From Allacma fusca (lineage: Eukaryota; Arthropoda; Collembola; Symphypleona; Sminthuridae), in NCBI GenBank assembly GCA_947179485.1, contig OX359246.1:23994001-24058000 (forward strand): DNA of 64,000 nt, read 5' to 3'. Below the pieces are notes generated by a model that saw nothing but the letters and a program-made list of their open reading frames with translations, had not been told where the DNA came from and made no database searches. The position numbers and the translations under genes are program-made. Shown in pieces: positions 35,080 to 47,757 of this stretch. Each line of letters opens with the position of its first letter. The stretch's first letter is position 1.

Positions 35080-36412
35080 ATGATAATTATCGGACCTTTA
35101 ACAGTTTTGGCTATTAGGATTGTTACAATTGTTGGTCGATATTTTGGGACCCTCATGATCCATTGGGATATTCAGAAAAAAAGAATGTACTGTAAAAATT
35201 CCCTAAGGGAGCGAATTATTTGGTACACCAATATTACCTTTTGTAATGTGTACTATATCCTGATGATCCTTGGCACAATTAAATTACAAGATACGGATGA
35301 AACGATGTTCAAACTGTCCATGCGCATTTTGATTATCTTTTTTACCACTCCATTATTATTTCAGTTCCTGAACATTTGGAAACAAAAACATTTAATAGAG
35401 ACTTTTAACAAAGTTGTTGAATATTTTGAACAGTTTGAAAGTAAGATACTTCAGGTGGATGCATTTATTTAATTGGGAATCATTTAATTCTAGATATATA
35501 ATTATATTTCTTCTTTATTTATTGTGCAGAAAAATATGTTTCCAAGCTGGAAGAAAAATCAAGTATCCTGAATGACACTACAGGTCTATTTTTGATTACT
35601 TTGGTTTTGGCAAGTTACAACTGTGGGATCGGTATTTTCCTGATGGCTTTTGCCATGCCAAGTTACCCCTTGTACATGTCATCGGGTTTTGAGGAAAAAA
35701 CATTCGGGGTAACACTTTTCTCAGCCATTGCTTCTCTTTACTTTACTATCTGTGTGGTTACCAACTTGGTGATTCATGGTGTCATTGGGCTGTCCTGTAT
35801 AATGTATACTGGTTTCGGTTTTGACAGCGTCAGGTAAGCGAAATTCAGTATTGTATCCGTTTTACCTAGTACTACAAATATTTGTCTATTCTAAAATACT
35901 GGGTAAAATTATTGCACCTGTCAATTATATATCGGATGTGGATTTGTAGGAGATGGAACATGTCCCCAAAGCTAGGATCCAACACGTCCTTCGTATTCAA
36001 CTACACTTGCTTACGTCTTATTGTGACTTATATGAACGATTTTTACAAACCTGTTATCATCCCTCAGCATAAAGCCACGTATTTGGTTGCAAGTGTGTTC
36101 AGCCTCTATTTTACAATTGTTGGAACCCAGCTGATGTTTAGAATTACTATGGGCTTGTTTGCCTTTTGTCTGGTGTTTTACCTCGTCTTTGGATTCAGTT
36201 TCATGGCCAATGTCTATGAATTATCAAAATCTTTGTTGGTAGAGAGGAAAATTACTGTGCAAGGCATATTGATGAAACGCGAATTTCGGAAATTACTTCC
36301 TCTACGCGTTGGTGTAGGCGGTTGTTACTTTGTGGACAAAATGATGGTGTTGACCATGTTACAAACCATCATTACTTCGTTGGCAAACCTTCTAGTTGCA
36401 CATGAAAATTAA
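35080..36412 (+). CDS. gustatory-receptor-like 7TM chemoreceptor (copy 1)
   Basis: Exons 35080-35440, 35530-35833 and 35950-36412 sum to 1128 nt (375 aa), with GT-AG introns and closed phases. The protein is very hydrophobic, with about seven membrane-spanning stretches (for example around 43-66, 80-97, 136-160, 175-205 and three in the last exon), no signal peptide and a short C-terminus ending HEN. The ending FRKLLPLRVGVGGCYFVDK followed by MMVLTMLQTI recalls the last loop and final helix of arthropod gustatory receptors, where LRVG-FYFVD-type sequences are common. The family name rests on this and on the size (about 375 aa), so it is probable rather than proven. Such receptors form cation channels in contact or gas sensing. 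A close paralogue lies at 40789-42150. The start follows TATATAGTGTTCAG by about 30 bases. Confidence 0.7.
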
Positions 36413-36788
36413 CTGGGGACACAATTGTGAGTATGAATTCATAAGTAAAAATTTATGATGAACTTGGAACAATTGCTCAATATCGGTGTATAGCAATCAA
36501 TTTGTTTTTGAACTAATGTTCTTATAAGAATTTATTGTAGATTACTATTTTAGAAAAATATATTATAAAATGCGTTTTTATGAGTTTGCTAGTAGTTTTA
36601 AAGCGGCTTTGGTACAAATTTACAGCGAATTTTAAATGTTTATGCAACATCTGTTTGTAACAAGCATTCTATTTTAATGAATTCTATTCTTTAGAGAAAC
36701 GGCTACTATTAAAGAATAATTAAAAAAAATAATGCAAACAAGGACCTACTAATTTTATGCGTCGTCTGACATTTTTTGTAAAGTCTGA

Positions 36789-36794
36789 AATAAA
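36789..36794 (+). terminator. polyadenylation signal AATAAA of receptor copy 1
   Basis: AATAAA lies about 375 bases after the stop, in the block GTCTGAAATAAATTGAAA that is conserved after copy 2. Conservation between the duplicates supports use. Confidence 0.5.
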
Positions 36795-36908
36795 TTGAAA
36801 TAACATATTTGGTTAGAACAAAGAGTGGTCTTCCTTGTACTATTCAAAATCATTGTTATCTTGTGTGATCTAAAAGTTCAATATTCGAAATAAGTATAGT
36901 ATATGAAC

Positions 36909-38856
36909 CAGTGGTCGTCATGGGTACAAAAAGTGTGTTCCCGTTCCCGTTCCCACTCAATGGGAACTCCCCTTAAGTGTTCCCCTTACTCGGACTCGTT
37001 CCCGTGATGGTGGGAACAGTATTTTAGGTACCCGTTCCCATGAATTTAATAAAAATGTGTACCCGTTCCTGTTCCCGTACCCAGAAATTAAAAATGTTGT
37101 GGACCCGTACCCGTTCCCACAGCTGGTGTTCCCGGTCCCGTTCCCGGGTCCAAGTCGTTTTGTACTTAAGTGTGGTAAAAATTATTATCAGCATTTCTAT
37201 AACCAAACCTTTCGTTTTTCAGAAAAAAACAGAGAATATGCAGGGAGGCTAAATGCTCCCCCTTGGAGGAACGTAACAGCGTAGTTACTGATTGTTTAAT
37301 TCTTCAGAGACTATATCGTCGGTGAAGAGGCAAAATGATCTAGGTACATAATCGATTAGAATCAAAATGATCTACATAACTTTTTCCCTAAAGGCAAAAT
37401 GAACTGGGTACAAGCCTCTTTAAAAGCAATCTGATCTACATACAATTTTCCGTAAAAGCAAAATGATCTAAGTGCTGGTCTAATTTTTTGTGTGAGAAAA
37501 ATAGCTTCTGCAAGGAGGACACGTGGCTTATAAGGGCTAACTGTAATTGACCTAGGGTAGTGGGCTAATATTGTCTGAAGGGTTTGCTATTACTAAAGTT
37601 AATTTGACTTATTGCTTCTAATGCACATTGAATGCACATTGAATTGGTTTTCCCTTTAATAATTCTCAACCTGGCGTTTCTTCAAATCGTATTTTACGAT
37701 CATCAAAATTATCATAACATTCATCTTATTATTATTAATAATTTTCCAATGTTATTGACATTTTTTTTCAATGTAACTGAAAAAAATGGAGGCATTGCAG
37801 AATTGAATGCATATATAAGATTTTTAGTACCTCGCATATTTGTACACTGGAATTAGAATGTGTTTATTTCTATTGTTTTTTATTATAGTTTGTATCGAGA
37901 TCATTTTGCTTTTAGGAAAAGCTGCATCTAGATCATTTTGCTTTTAAAATAAAATGCAAGTAGATCATTTTGCCTTTAGCGAAACTGCAAGTATATCATT
38001 TTGATTCTAATCGATCATGCACCTAGATCATTTTGCCTCTTTACCGACGATATGTATATGTACCGACTAGACTACACTTTAAAATGACATATTGGGAAAG
38101 GATGCAAGAATGAATGGAACATTCATATTGCTCTTCCAATAATCAAATTGAATGCTATGAGGGTTTTAAAATGGTACTTAATGTTTAAGATCAATTGCTG
38201 GCCCAAAGATAATTCTTGTGCATATACAATATATCTGAAAATATATATTCCATCACTGATTAGTACCCCTTTGTTAGTCTTATCTTAAAAAAATATTAAC
38301 TCGAACAATCAATTTTTCAAGGGTAAAACGTGCAGCAAAGTATGAACTAATAATAATTATTTTAATATTTTTTATATTAACTTGTAAAGCTAATCTATAA
38401 AACACCGTAATTGCAATTGTACTGAAACCAGAGTTTTAACATTATTATCTTTAAGGCAAGGATATGCGTGTAGAAATTGCAGCAAAAAAAGAACGGAATG
38501 GAATATGCAAATTGAATTGTATACATAAATAAAGTACTATCAAGTCTTCCAAGATCAATTTTGAGTGTTTTTCTAGAAAATGGTAAAAGTACCCACTTGG
38601 TCCCAGGAACAACGGGAACAATGGGAACGGGATCCTGTGTGGACTGTACCTGTTCCCGATAGGAACGTGAACAAAATGAAAATCTCGGTTCCTGTTCCCA
38701 CTCCTGTTCCTGTTCCCAGTGGTCGGGTCCACCTGAAGGTGTTCCTGTTCCTGTACCCAAACTGGTTGGGAACAAAATATTTGTTCCCGTACCCGTTCCT
38801 GTACTCGTTCCCGTTCCCATGTACCCGGGTTTTACCCGTTCCCGTGACGACCACTG
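36909..38856. mobile_element. hAT element with GTTCCC arrays
   Basis: The termini CAGTGGTCGTCA and TGACGACCACTG are exact 12-bp inverses. The flanking octamers ATATGAAC (36901-36908) and TTATGAAC (38857-38864) differ at one base and fit nTnnnnAn. Next to both ends run GTTCCCGTTCCC / GTACCCGTTCCT hexamers in the same orientation (about 36940-37150 and 38590-38845). Between these lies another element (37313-38053). The frames here are repeat translations and not genes. The insertion sits in the spacer between the two receptor copies. Confidence 0.82.
37313..38053. mobile_element. TIR element with ATATCGTCGG ends and AAATGATCT arrays
   Basis: The left end ATATCGTCGGTGAAGAGGC continues as AAAATGATCTAGGT and is matched by the inverse right end GCCTCTTTACCGACGATAT. 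The similarity between the arms continues for about 60 bases, through TCGATTAGAATCAAAATGAT. AAATGATCT recurs several times in the left arm and its inverse AGATCATTTTG in the right arm. A target duplication is unclear; a TA dinucleotide is possible. The ATCGTCGG terminus is also seen at 7922-9788. A diverged copy lies at 45509-45802. The element is nested in the 36909-38856 hAT element. Confidence 0.75.
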
Positions 38857-38864
38857 TTATGAAC

Positions 38865-40419
38865 AACTATGTATATTAGGTCAATGATGCACATACTGAC
38901 ACATCAATCATCCCAAGAAAGTTCAGCAAACAGAAACATTTGAGCCTTCCGTTGTCTACAATTTGTATAGACATTTTCAACAAAATTTTGTGGTACCAAA
39001 AGGATAAGCATAGCGATCAAGAGAGAATGGCGTGTCTGTGAGCCCATGTGCCTCTGTTTGAATGAAAACGTTTTGGCACGTAATTAGTTTTTCTGCTTAT
39101 CTGTTGTGAAGCAAAGTGGCCATTATTGAACAGTGTCATTGTGCCTGGCGGAAGTAAGGAGAATTTCTTGTAACCAAAAAACCTCAAGATTGTGAGCCGG
39201 TATACGCCTGTCCACATGGTGAAATTTTACTGTTGGGTTATTGAACGGCACGGAGGTACGGTGTCGTGAAGGAGAATGGTACCAAGTTAGTATCAAATCA
39301 GTAGTGTCTTTTTAAGATAATGGATTGAACAGTAGATCAGCTTGACGGGCCTTGTTCCTGTTAATTAGAAACTCTTATGCGCCATGGTCTTACGCGAATA
39401 AAGGTTTGAAGTTTTTTCATCGTTCTGGGCCCATGTTATCTAAAACTATAAACTATAATAAATTACAAAACAGTATAATACAACCGCGAATGTCATGCTC
39501 AATTTTTCCTGACTGTCTTTTAAAGGGGAGTACATTTCTTTATTTCTGATGATAGTTGTTTTCATTTCAGTTTAGGCCAATAACATATCAGAATAAAATT
39601 GTCTTGATAAACCCAACAATTCAGAATCAGATGACTTTTATTTCAAGAACGCCACAAGTGAATATTTTTTCCATTGTTCACGCTACAATACAATTTACTT
39701 ACAATGGACGAAACCCCTACAGACCGCCAGATTTCAGACTCACAATTAGACTTAAAAGGTACATGTAATGAATGAGAGTTGCCAAAAGGTATTACAGTAA
39801 TGTAACAGCTACGATATAATAAGATTTCGTTTATAACACCTCATTATTGCCGTTGACGTTTCAGCATTGAATCTTTCCGACTCCGTTGTATTAGTTTCCA
39901 ACGAATAACAGACGGTTTTGCCCAGTTTGTATTTCAATTATTTTTATGTAGCCAACTTTTCTTTTAAAGAAAAAACGCTGTATTTTGCGTCTTGACCAAA
40001 ATAACACCGCGTTATTTCTCTTTCGACAATTTCTTTGTATTTGTTTGTAATACTGTACTTGTTCTTTGATTTGTACGTACCCGGATTTCTGTTTGAAGGT
40101 GTATGGGTATGAAGTTTCGCAAGTTCGAACAAAACATTTCTTTGAAAATGTAATTCTTCTATGACATCCATTATGAAGTCTTTATCGGATTACATAAGGG
40201 AAGGAAACTCAAAATTAAAAGTATTTTAATTTTATTTTGTTAAGCATATTCTTTTCTTTATGTTACTTTAAAATTTGGGTATAATAAATAATCGATTCAA
40301 AAAATCTAAAAGAGTAAATCTGCTGAGTAACAATTAAAACATTGATACAAAGTTAATAATTGCTGTACTATCCTTAATTACATCAGTAAACAATAATACA
40401 TACGGTACAATACAGCACA
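38865..40419. other. spacer between receptor duplicates, no gene seen
   Basis: About 1.5 kb, AT-rich. The open frames lack any recognisable family signature. Nothing here matches the flanks of the duplication unit. Confidence 0.4.
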
Positions 40420-40788
40420 ACTCGGAAAGCTGGATGCTAAATAAACACGGGGCTAATATTGACCCAAAATGTTTAAACGATATAGTTCATAAGGATGAAG
40501 TGGCAATAAAAAATATACCGTTTAACTGTAAATGTGTGGTATACAAGACGAGTTATCAAAGTAAAGTGCTGCACCTGAAGTATCATAATAATTACTGGTT
40601 ATATAAAGTCATACCGTGGAACCATTCTCCTTCCAATATTCCACTAAAAGTTGTCATTTCAACATTGGCCCAGTTCTCACTTTTTTAAATGCCACTTTTA
40701 AAGTAAATAGTGAACATTGGAAAGGACCCTACATCATCGAGATATAGATATAATTAGTAATTTGCGATAGTGTTCAGGAAAAAACGTC

Positions 40789-42150
40789 ATGCTAATTTTT
40801 GGACCTTTAACAGCTTTGGCTATTAGGGTCGTCACAACTGTTGGACGATATTTTGGGACCCTCATGATCCAATGGGATATTCAGAAAAAACGTATGTACT
40901 GTGAAAAATCTCCACGTCCGCGTATTATTTGTTACGCCAATATTGGGTTCTGTCATGCATACTATCTTATGATGATCCTCAACACAATTCAAATACAAGA
41001 TACGGATGAAACAATGGTCAAACTGTCCATGCGCATTTTGATTGGCTTTTTTACCACTCCATTAATATTCCAGTTTCTAACAATTTGGAAACACCAAGAG
41101 TTAATAGAATTTTTTAATAAAGTCATTGAACATTTTGAGCAGTTTGAAGGTAAGATGGTTATAAAAATATTGTTTACTCAGATCTTAATTATTTTATTTT
41201 ATAGTATATTAACTATTATTAAATCCCAGAGCATAAATAATTTTTGCAGCACACCTTTTACACATTGTTCAGGAAAATATGAGCCCAAGCTGAAAGAAAA
41301 CCCAATCATCCTGAATGATACTATAGGTTTGTTTCTGATATCCTTGGTTTTGGCAACCTACAACTGTGCGTTCGGGGTTTTCCTGACGGCTCTTGCGTTA
41401 CCAAGTTACCCGTTGTTCATTTCATCGGGTTTTGGGGATAAAACTTTCTTGGTAATTATTTCGTCAGCCATTGCTTCTCTTTACTTTATAATTTGCGTGG
41501 GTACCAACTTGGTGATTCATGGGGTCATTGGGTTGTCCTCCTTGATGCATGTTGGCTTTGGTTTCAAAAGTATTAGGTAAGTAAACCTCATTATTGTACA
41601 TATATATGGCACTGGGTACTCGTTGTCTATTCTAACATACCGGCTTGAATTGCAACCGTCAATTGTATTTCGGATGTGGATTTGTAGGGGATGGGTGATG
41701 TCCCCAAAGCTGAGATCCAACAATCTCTTCGTATTCAACTACACTTGTTTACGACTTATTATGACATATGTGAACGATTTCTATAAACCTGTTATTATAC
41801 CTCAGCATAAAGCCACATATTTGGTTGCGTGTGTGTTCAGCCTTTACTTTACAATTGTTGGAACGGAGCTGATGTTTAGAATTGCAATGGGCTTGTTTGC
41901 CTTCTGTCTGATGTTTTACCTCGTCTTTGGATTCAGCTTCATGGCCATTGTCTATGAACGTTCAAGAACATTGTTGGCAGAGAGAAAAATTACTGTGGAC
42001 GGCATGTTGATGAAACGAGAATTTCGGAAATTGCTGCCTCTACGCATTGGTGTAGGCGATTGTTACTTTGTGGACAAAATGATGGTGTTGACCATGCTAC
42101 AGACCATCATTACTTCGTTGGCAAACCTTCTAGTTGCACATGAAAATTAA
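40789..42150 (+). CDS. gustatory-receptor-like 7TM chemoreceptor (copy 2)
   Basis: Exons 40789-41149, 41273-41576 and 41688-42150 have exactly the lengths of copy 1 (361, 304 and 463 nt; 375 aa). The last exon is nearly identical, including FNYTCLRLI, FYKPVIIPQHKATYLVA and the C-terminal SLANLLVAHEN. The first two exons differ more, notably around 36-50 and in the EPKLKENPII segment, so the extracellular or ligand-facing parts may have diverged. Intron 1 is 123 bases, a multiple of three, and has no in-frame stop, so a retained-intron protein of 416 aa is possible. Its encoded insert is hydrophobic (for example IKILFTQILIILFYS). Function is inferred as for copy 1. Confidence 0.7.
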
Positions 42151-42386
42151 CTGGGGACACAATAACAAGTTTACATAAATCCATTATTACAACATCACAA
42201 TGAATATTAAATGTTTGTGCAATATTTGTTCGCAAGAATCAATTTATTTTAATTTATCCTGCTGTTCTTCTGGACAAGCTACTATTGTAAACACAATTGA
42301 AACATACATATTATAGTAAAAATAATTTTCATTTTGATATTCTTCGTAACTAACACAACGTCTCACTTTTTTCTTGTAAAGTCTGA

Positions 42387-42392
42387 AATAAA
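42387..42392 (+). terminator. polyadenylation signal AATAAA of receptor copy 2
   Basis: AATAAA about 235 bases after the stop, in the block conserved with copy 1. Confidence 0.5.
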
Positions 42393-42440
42393 TTGAAAAA
42401 AAAAAATATTCTAATGGAACAAAGTAGTGATCCCGATTGT

Positions 42441-44434
42441 TCTGTCATACGTATTCACTGGTATGACCTGCAAATCCAGAGGAAACCAGAATTATGTAAG
42501 TATAAAGTATACGATGAACTATATTTTTTAAATGAATTAACCTGGCACCTCATCTAAAAAAAATGATTGGTTAAAAAAGTTGAGTGTTATGTAGGGTTAA
42601 GTTAAGAGAAAGGTAGTGAAAGTGGCAGCATCTTAAAGTTTCCGATCCCTTGCGGGAAATATATTTTGAGGTAATAACAGTGACAAAACCAAACAGGTAC
42701 TACGCATCTCTGACTAAAACTTACTGGCCTTCGAGGGCTATTAGTCATTATTAATCCCTGACGTAGATCACTGTTTGAGACCCAAAGCTTGGAAACTAAA
42801 TTGATTCTAAGCATTATCCATGTATTATTTAGCCATGGTTGATACTATCAAGTATGCTTTCTTGTTTCATCCGCATCTTGTAAATAAGTGTTATGGATGT
42901 CAGGAGATGACAGGCATTGCAGAAAACAAAACTGGCGTATAAAGATGTGGAGGGATTTCAGAGTAAAGCCGTATATCCCAAATGGTCATGGATGTCGCAG
43001 GTTTACCAAGCCCAGTTGGTTTATAATCATTGGAAAATAAGTCTTTTAGACTCTCAACGTTTATACAACAAGAACAAACACCGTCAGTCACACGTAATAG
43101 TTGTCCAAGTCCAAGGCTCAGAAACTATTTTTGTATAAATTATGTATACATACAAATTGTAAATATTTTCCTGCAATAACATAAATAAAACCACGGAGTT
43201 AATACCGTAAAGATCAATATGCAGGTTCCGTAAAATATTTTAAGAACTCCAACTACAATACTGAAAGTTTAATTAAAAATATGGACAGATTTAAATAATC
43301 TGACGAGTCTCTTTGTAGAAACGATATGCAAAATATTGATTCAGTTGTTATGTATGCGCTTTCCCAAACAACAACAATATATACATATGCGATAGATACA
43401 AACTTTATTTGCGTCTGTTGTTTCGATAGAAAGCATTAAAGTGAGCCGATAATAGCATTTCGAGGCAAAAGTACTGAAGAACCAATGTAAATATTTGTAT
43501 GAAACAAATATTCATCAAGTTCAATCACAGTTATTAATTTCTTACGAAAAAATAAACAAGATACAATAAATTATATAAGACCCAAGGAAATCCAAATAAA
43601 AACATATTCTTTTACTCACCCGGTTGACACAAAGTAAATTATTGCATTCAATATCAGTTACAATATATCTAATTATATGTTTGGGAAAGACAATAAAGTA
43701 AATATTTCTTATTGATAGCTCCAAATACATCATTTTTTGATCCGAAGTTTAATTTAATTTTTGCAATTATCCAAGGGGGAAATATTTACAGACTGTTGTT
43801 CTTGAGACAAGTCGAAAGACAGTCGAATTAAGAGTTTCAAAGTCAAACAATGAAACTTAAGAAAACTATTACTATTGATATTTTCAGAATGACTTTCAAG
43901 TTGACACAAAACATTTCCAATAGAATGAACTTGTTCAATCATCAAGATTCTTCCACATGTTCATTAAACTTGTTTTACTATGAGCTTTCTTTGCTCTCAC
44001 ACCGGCGTAAAGTTTGAGGGAAAGTTCAAAATACATTGATTGGAATGCTCGAGAAAAACTATTTGGGAAAATAAATAATTATTTCCAACATATACATACG
44101 TACGTCGAAGCAATAGCTGCAGATCTTTTTTCTAAAATTGTCAACTTCAACGCCTTAGTCACAAATTAAAGAAGCTGGTCAAATCTGATAAATTAGACTA
44201 AACTTTTTCAAGGAAAAATTTTTCCGCTCCTGACTTGACATTCTACTAAAAGTTTGTCATAATCAATGAGATAAGCCGTGTCAAAACAGGGGTATTTTGT
44301 GGAAGAACCACAGCACCAAATAAAACTTTTATTTCTATATAAATGACTCAAAATATTTATCACAAATAGGTTCTCAGTAGCACAAAAAATCTCTTAACAT
44401 GATATTTTCTACATTAAGATCAATCCCCAAGAAT
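42441..44434. other. intergenic, no gene established
   Basis: Between receptor copy 2 and the 3' end of P450-B. A minus-strand frame at about 42900-43091 reads LKDLFSNDYKPTGLGKPAT, which faintly recalls the N-terminal region of cys-loop receptor subunits, but no neighbouring exon supports it. The rest shows nothing recognisable. Confidence 0.4.
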
Positions 44435-47400
44435 TTATCTAAAAGTGGGACAAACGCTGTAGTCCTGTGGCTTCAGCAAAAATCCTTTCATAGGCTCAAG
44501 CACCGGTGGCTCCTTACTAGGATCCGGGACAATATTAAACTGTCGGAATATGTTCGTAATGAACAAGAAGATTTCATCTTTTGCCAGCTGCTCTCCCATG
44601 CAATTCCGCTTCCCCAATGAGAATCCCACCATGTTGGGATTCTTCACAACAGAGAGTCCATCCGGGCTGAGGAACCTCTCAGGGCGGAAATTCTCCGGGT
44701 CCCCCCATAATTCCTTCTGATGATGTATGGCGTACATATTTGACATGATCCAAGTCCTCTTGGGAATGTCATATCCATGGAATGTAGTATCTTGCATTGT
44801 GCAATGCATCACACCTGTTGTCACAATAGAGGAGTGTCGTACCGTCTCCAGCACTGTTGCTTCCGAGTAAGGCATTCTGCAAAATAATTCCCAGGTGACA
44901 AAATTAATTACATATATTCCTAAACGCTGTACGGTCGACTCTCTCAATCCCAACTCTTCTTACAGGGATAACTCCCATGACATATTTATGTCTCACTGAC
45001 AATCCTCTCTCGAGTGAGCATTTATAGTTAGTAATGTACATGGTCATTTGTAACCCCCTAAATGCTCTTCAAATAAGGAACCAAAAATAATGCAACGGGG
45101 TTTGATGAGCCAAGTCGCTGTAGCCAATGAAAGGTTACAATTATTCCATCTTAACCAGAATATTTCCCTTCAGAAGTACATATGTACATACACAGATCAC
45201 TCTTATAACATTTCCCAGTAGCGAGAGTCCACTCTGGATCTATTCTAGCCCAAGACTTTCTTACAACAGATTAGTACAACCGAAACTTTCCCTAATTACA
45301 AGACTGATTCGCAATAAGACCTTTGGCACGACACAGGCATCAGCTTGCATTTTTGCATAATTATACCAGAATGAAAATAGGCACAGTCGCTTGTCACAAT
45401 TCTATTTTGTCACTTTTAAATAGGATCCCATATTGCAAACACTTTGAGCACACGCGTGTAATTTCGAGTGGAACTTCAGAGACTGCTTACTCGACAATAC
45501 TCGCTTGCTCGTCTGTGACGAGGCATAATGATCTAGATGTATAATCGATTAAAGGCAAAATAAACTACTTCCAAGCCACCCGGATAGCAAAGGGATCTAC
45601 ATAATTACTATATGCACTAACTCTACGTACTTTTACATGCAGTTTATGATAGTCGTAGACGGCCGTTTCGATTTTAGTGAAAGCTAGAGCCATATAGACC
45701 ATTTTAATTTGAATTTTTTACGCCAGCAATCTATTTTCCCAGTAGATCATTTTTTTCTAATGGAGAGTGCATCTAGACCAAATTCCTTCTTCACTGATGA
45801 TAAACTCCATCTAAAGCCATCCCCCTTACAGAAGCTAAATTTAGTGACGGTACTATTAGAAAAGGGAAGAAATTATCCTTGTGGTTTATGAAAATTTACC
45901 AAATAATTCTGGGGGTTAGAGAATAGATAAATGCCTTGTACTTACGGGAGTTCATCCTGACTCAAAGTGAGCCGTATTCATAAAGCTCAATCAATTGTCC
46001 GTGTAACAAAATATTTCAGTGTAATTCCCTTTAAAGACCCCAACGAACAAACGTAGAGTCACTTGGGTTAATGTGTCTAAATGAGCAACGGACTCAATTA
46101 CTTGTTAGTAAAAGTCAGGATTAAATATAATTACATATAACTAGACATGCCCCGTAATTATTTTTGACATACAGGAGACTCAGCATGTGTAAAAGACCAG
46201 TACTAAAAGTTGCTTTATATTGGCCTAGTTCGAAATAGTGTTCACACATAGTCATTAAAAAGCGTGGCAGTTTGTGAGAGTGCGTTCTGATTTCGTATCA
46301 TGTATAGTGGGCTCTCTTGCAAATAGGGACATACACTACACTGATTGGAAGTTTGCCATTTATAGTCCCACTACATAGATGTGTACGCAAATATGTACAT
46401 ACATATCTACTTTCACGACGAAATCTTCGGGGGAAGATTTTATCCACTGTATAGGGGCTCTTCCAAAAGGGAAATATTGTACATGGATGAGCTGCTCTAC
46501 TGAAGTACGAACGTTGTCCAAGTCTCATGTCAGGTCTCTTCAATGTGACTCACTATTTTCATACGGGCTACATACATATACATATGTACATCAAGAACCA
46601 GACCAAACATTGGAACACCCCTGTATCAACATGTACTTCGTACTAGGAAGAGATCATTGGGAAGGTGTCAAAGAGTCCTCGTCCTCGGAGAAGAAGAGCT
46701 CTTGACAGATAATTTCTCCCTGTCTCAATTTTGTTGCAGTCTGTAATTAAATTTAGTGGGAAGGAAGCTCTGGAAGTGTTTAGTGCGCACAATATCCCCG
46801 TCTCACGAGGATCCTGTGCCCAGTTTTTGTGACACCTCTGACTTACCAAGTGGGAATCAATATTTTACAAATATTTTGGTGAAACTGTAGTTTCTCCTTT
46901 TCTGATTTCCTCCCAAGGGCTCAAGTTATATTGACAGAGGCTCCCCAAGTGTATTTATTGCTCCGCTTAAGCCAAATGAAATCGTATAATCGAACAGAAT
47001 TAAAACACTACAATTTCAAAAGTACATAAAATTCAAGTGCCTCTCTTCCATTAGGTAAATGAGTTTGACGGATTTATTCCTCATGCTTTATTCCCAAGCT
47101 TGTGTCACGGAACTAGAATTTAGAACTCTAGAATTTTGGACTTCCGCAAAATCATGTGTGGTCAAAAAAAAAAAGGTTAATACACATTACCCAATTACTT
47201 TTTTTTTTTTTAAATTTATACCTGGATATAAAGAGCGTATCAATGTTTTAGTTAATTATTGTACACAGTTTTAGAAACGCTTTTAAATTAAATTTTACAT
47301 AATTTTAGAACTGTAGTGCATAAATCCGAATTTCATGCTACTATCATTCCCTTGCCAAATCCAAAATGCTAACGATAAGCCATGCGAGAATATACGAATA

Positions 47401-47719
47401 GTAGTGTATACTGTCTGACAAACATCCTCACCTTTTTTCCCACAATTTCCCCTCGCTCACTCAGCTCGACTATCTATCCTTCCTGCTTCATTTAATTTCT
47501 CGCTTGAAATCCCAACCGTCAAATATTCGGGGATTTCAAATTATCGTAATAGGCTCTGGCTTATCACGGACCGTTTTCTGTGTGTAAAAACGATAAATGG
47601 ATCTAAAGGACGTCAGCCTTTGTTACCTGAACCCTTGGCGTGAGAGAATATCTTTTCCAAATTGTCAGTCATCCTTGTTGTAACACTGTGTCACTAATAG
47701 CCTATTTTTTATTTTAGGG

Positions 47720-47757
<38 letters not shown>

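Larger units (their letters stand above)
34640..36840. repeat. segmental duplication, copy 1 (receptor gene unit)
   Basis: The unit includes about 440 bases upstream of the receptor gene, the gene itself and about 430 bases after it. Upstream it shares AAGCTGGATGC, GACCCAAAAT and AATATACCGTT with the region before 40789. Downstream it shares AACTGGGGACACAA and GTCTGAAATAAATTGAAA with the region after 42150. Intron positions are the same, while introns and flanks are more diverged than exons. Confidence 0.75.
40420..42440. repeat. segmental duplication, copy 2 (receptor gene unit)
   Basis: Counterpart of 34640-36840. It holds the second receptor gene plus shared upstream (GACCCAAAAT, AATATACCGTTTAA) and downstream (AACTGGGGACACAA, GTCTGAAATAAATTGAAA) blocks. 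The order and orientation are the same, so this is a direct tandem duplication. Confidence 0.75.

Noticed and set aside
38395..38879. Overlapping frames rich in Gly-Thr or Val-Pro
   Set aside because: They translate the GTTCCC hexamer array at the right end of the 36909-38856 element.
42900..43091. Minus-strand frame reading LKDLFSNDYKPTGLGKPAT, faintly like the N-terminal region of a cys-loop receptor subunit
   Set aside because: The similarity is short and rests on one segment. No flanking exon or Cys-loop motif was found nearby.
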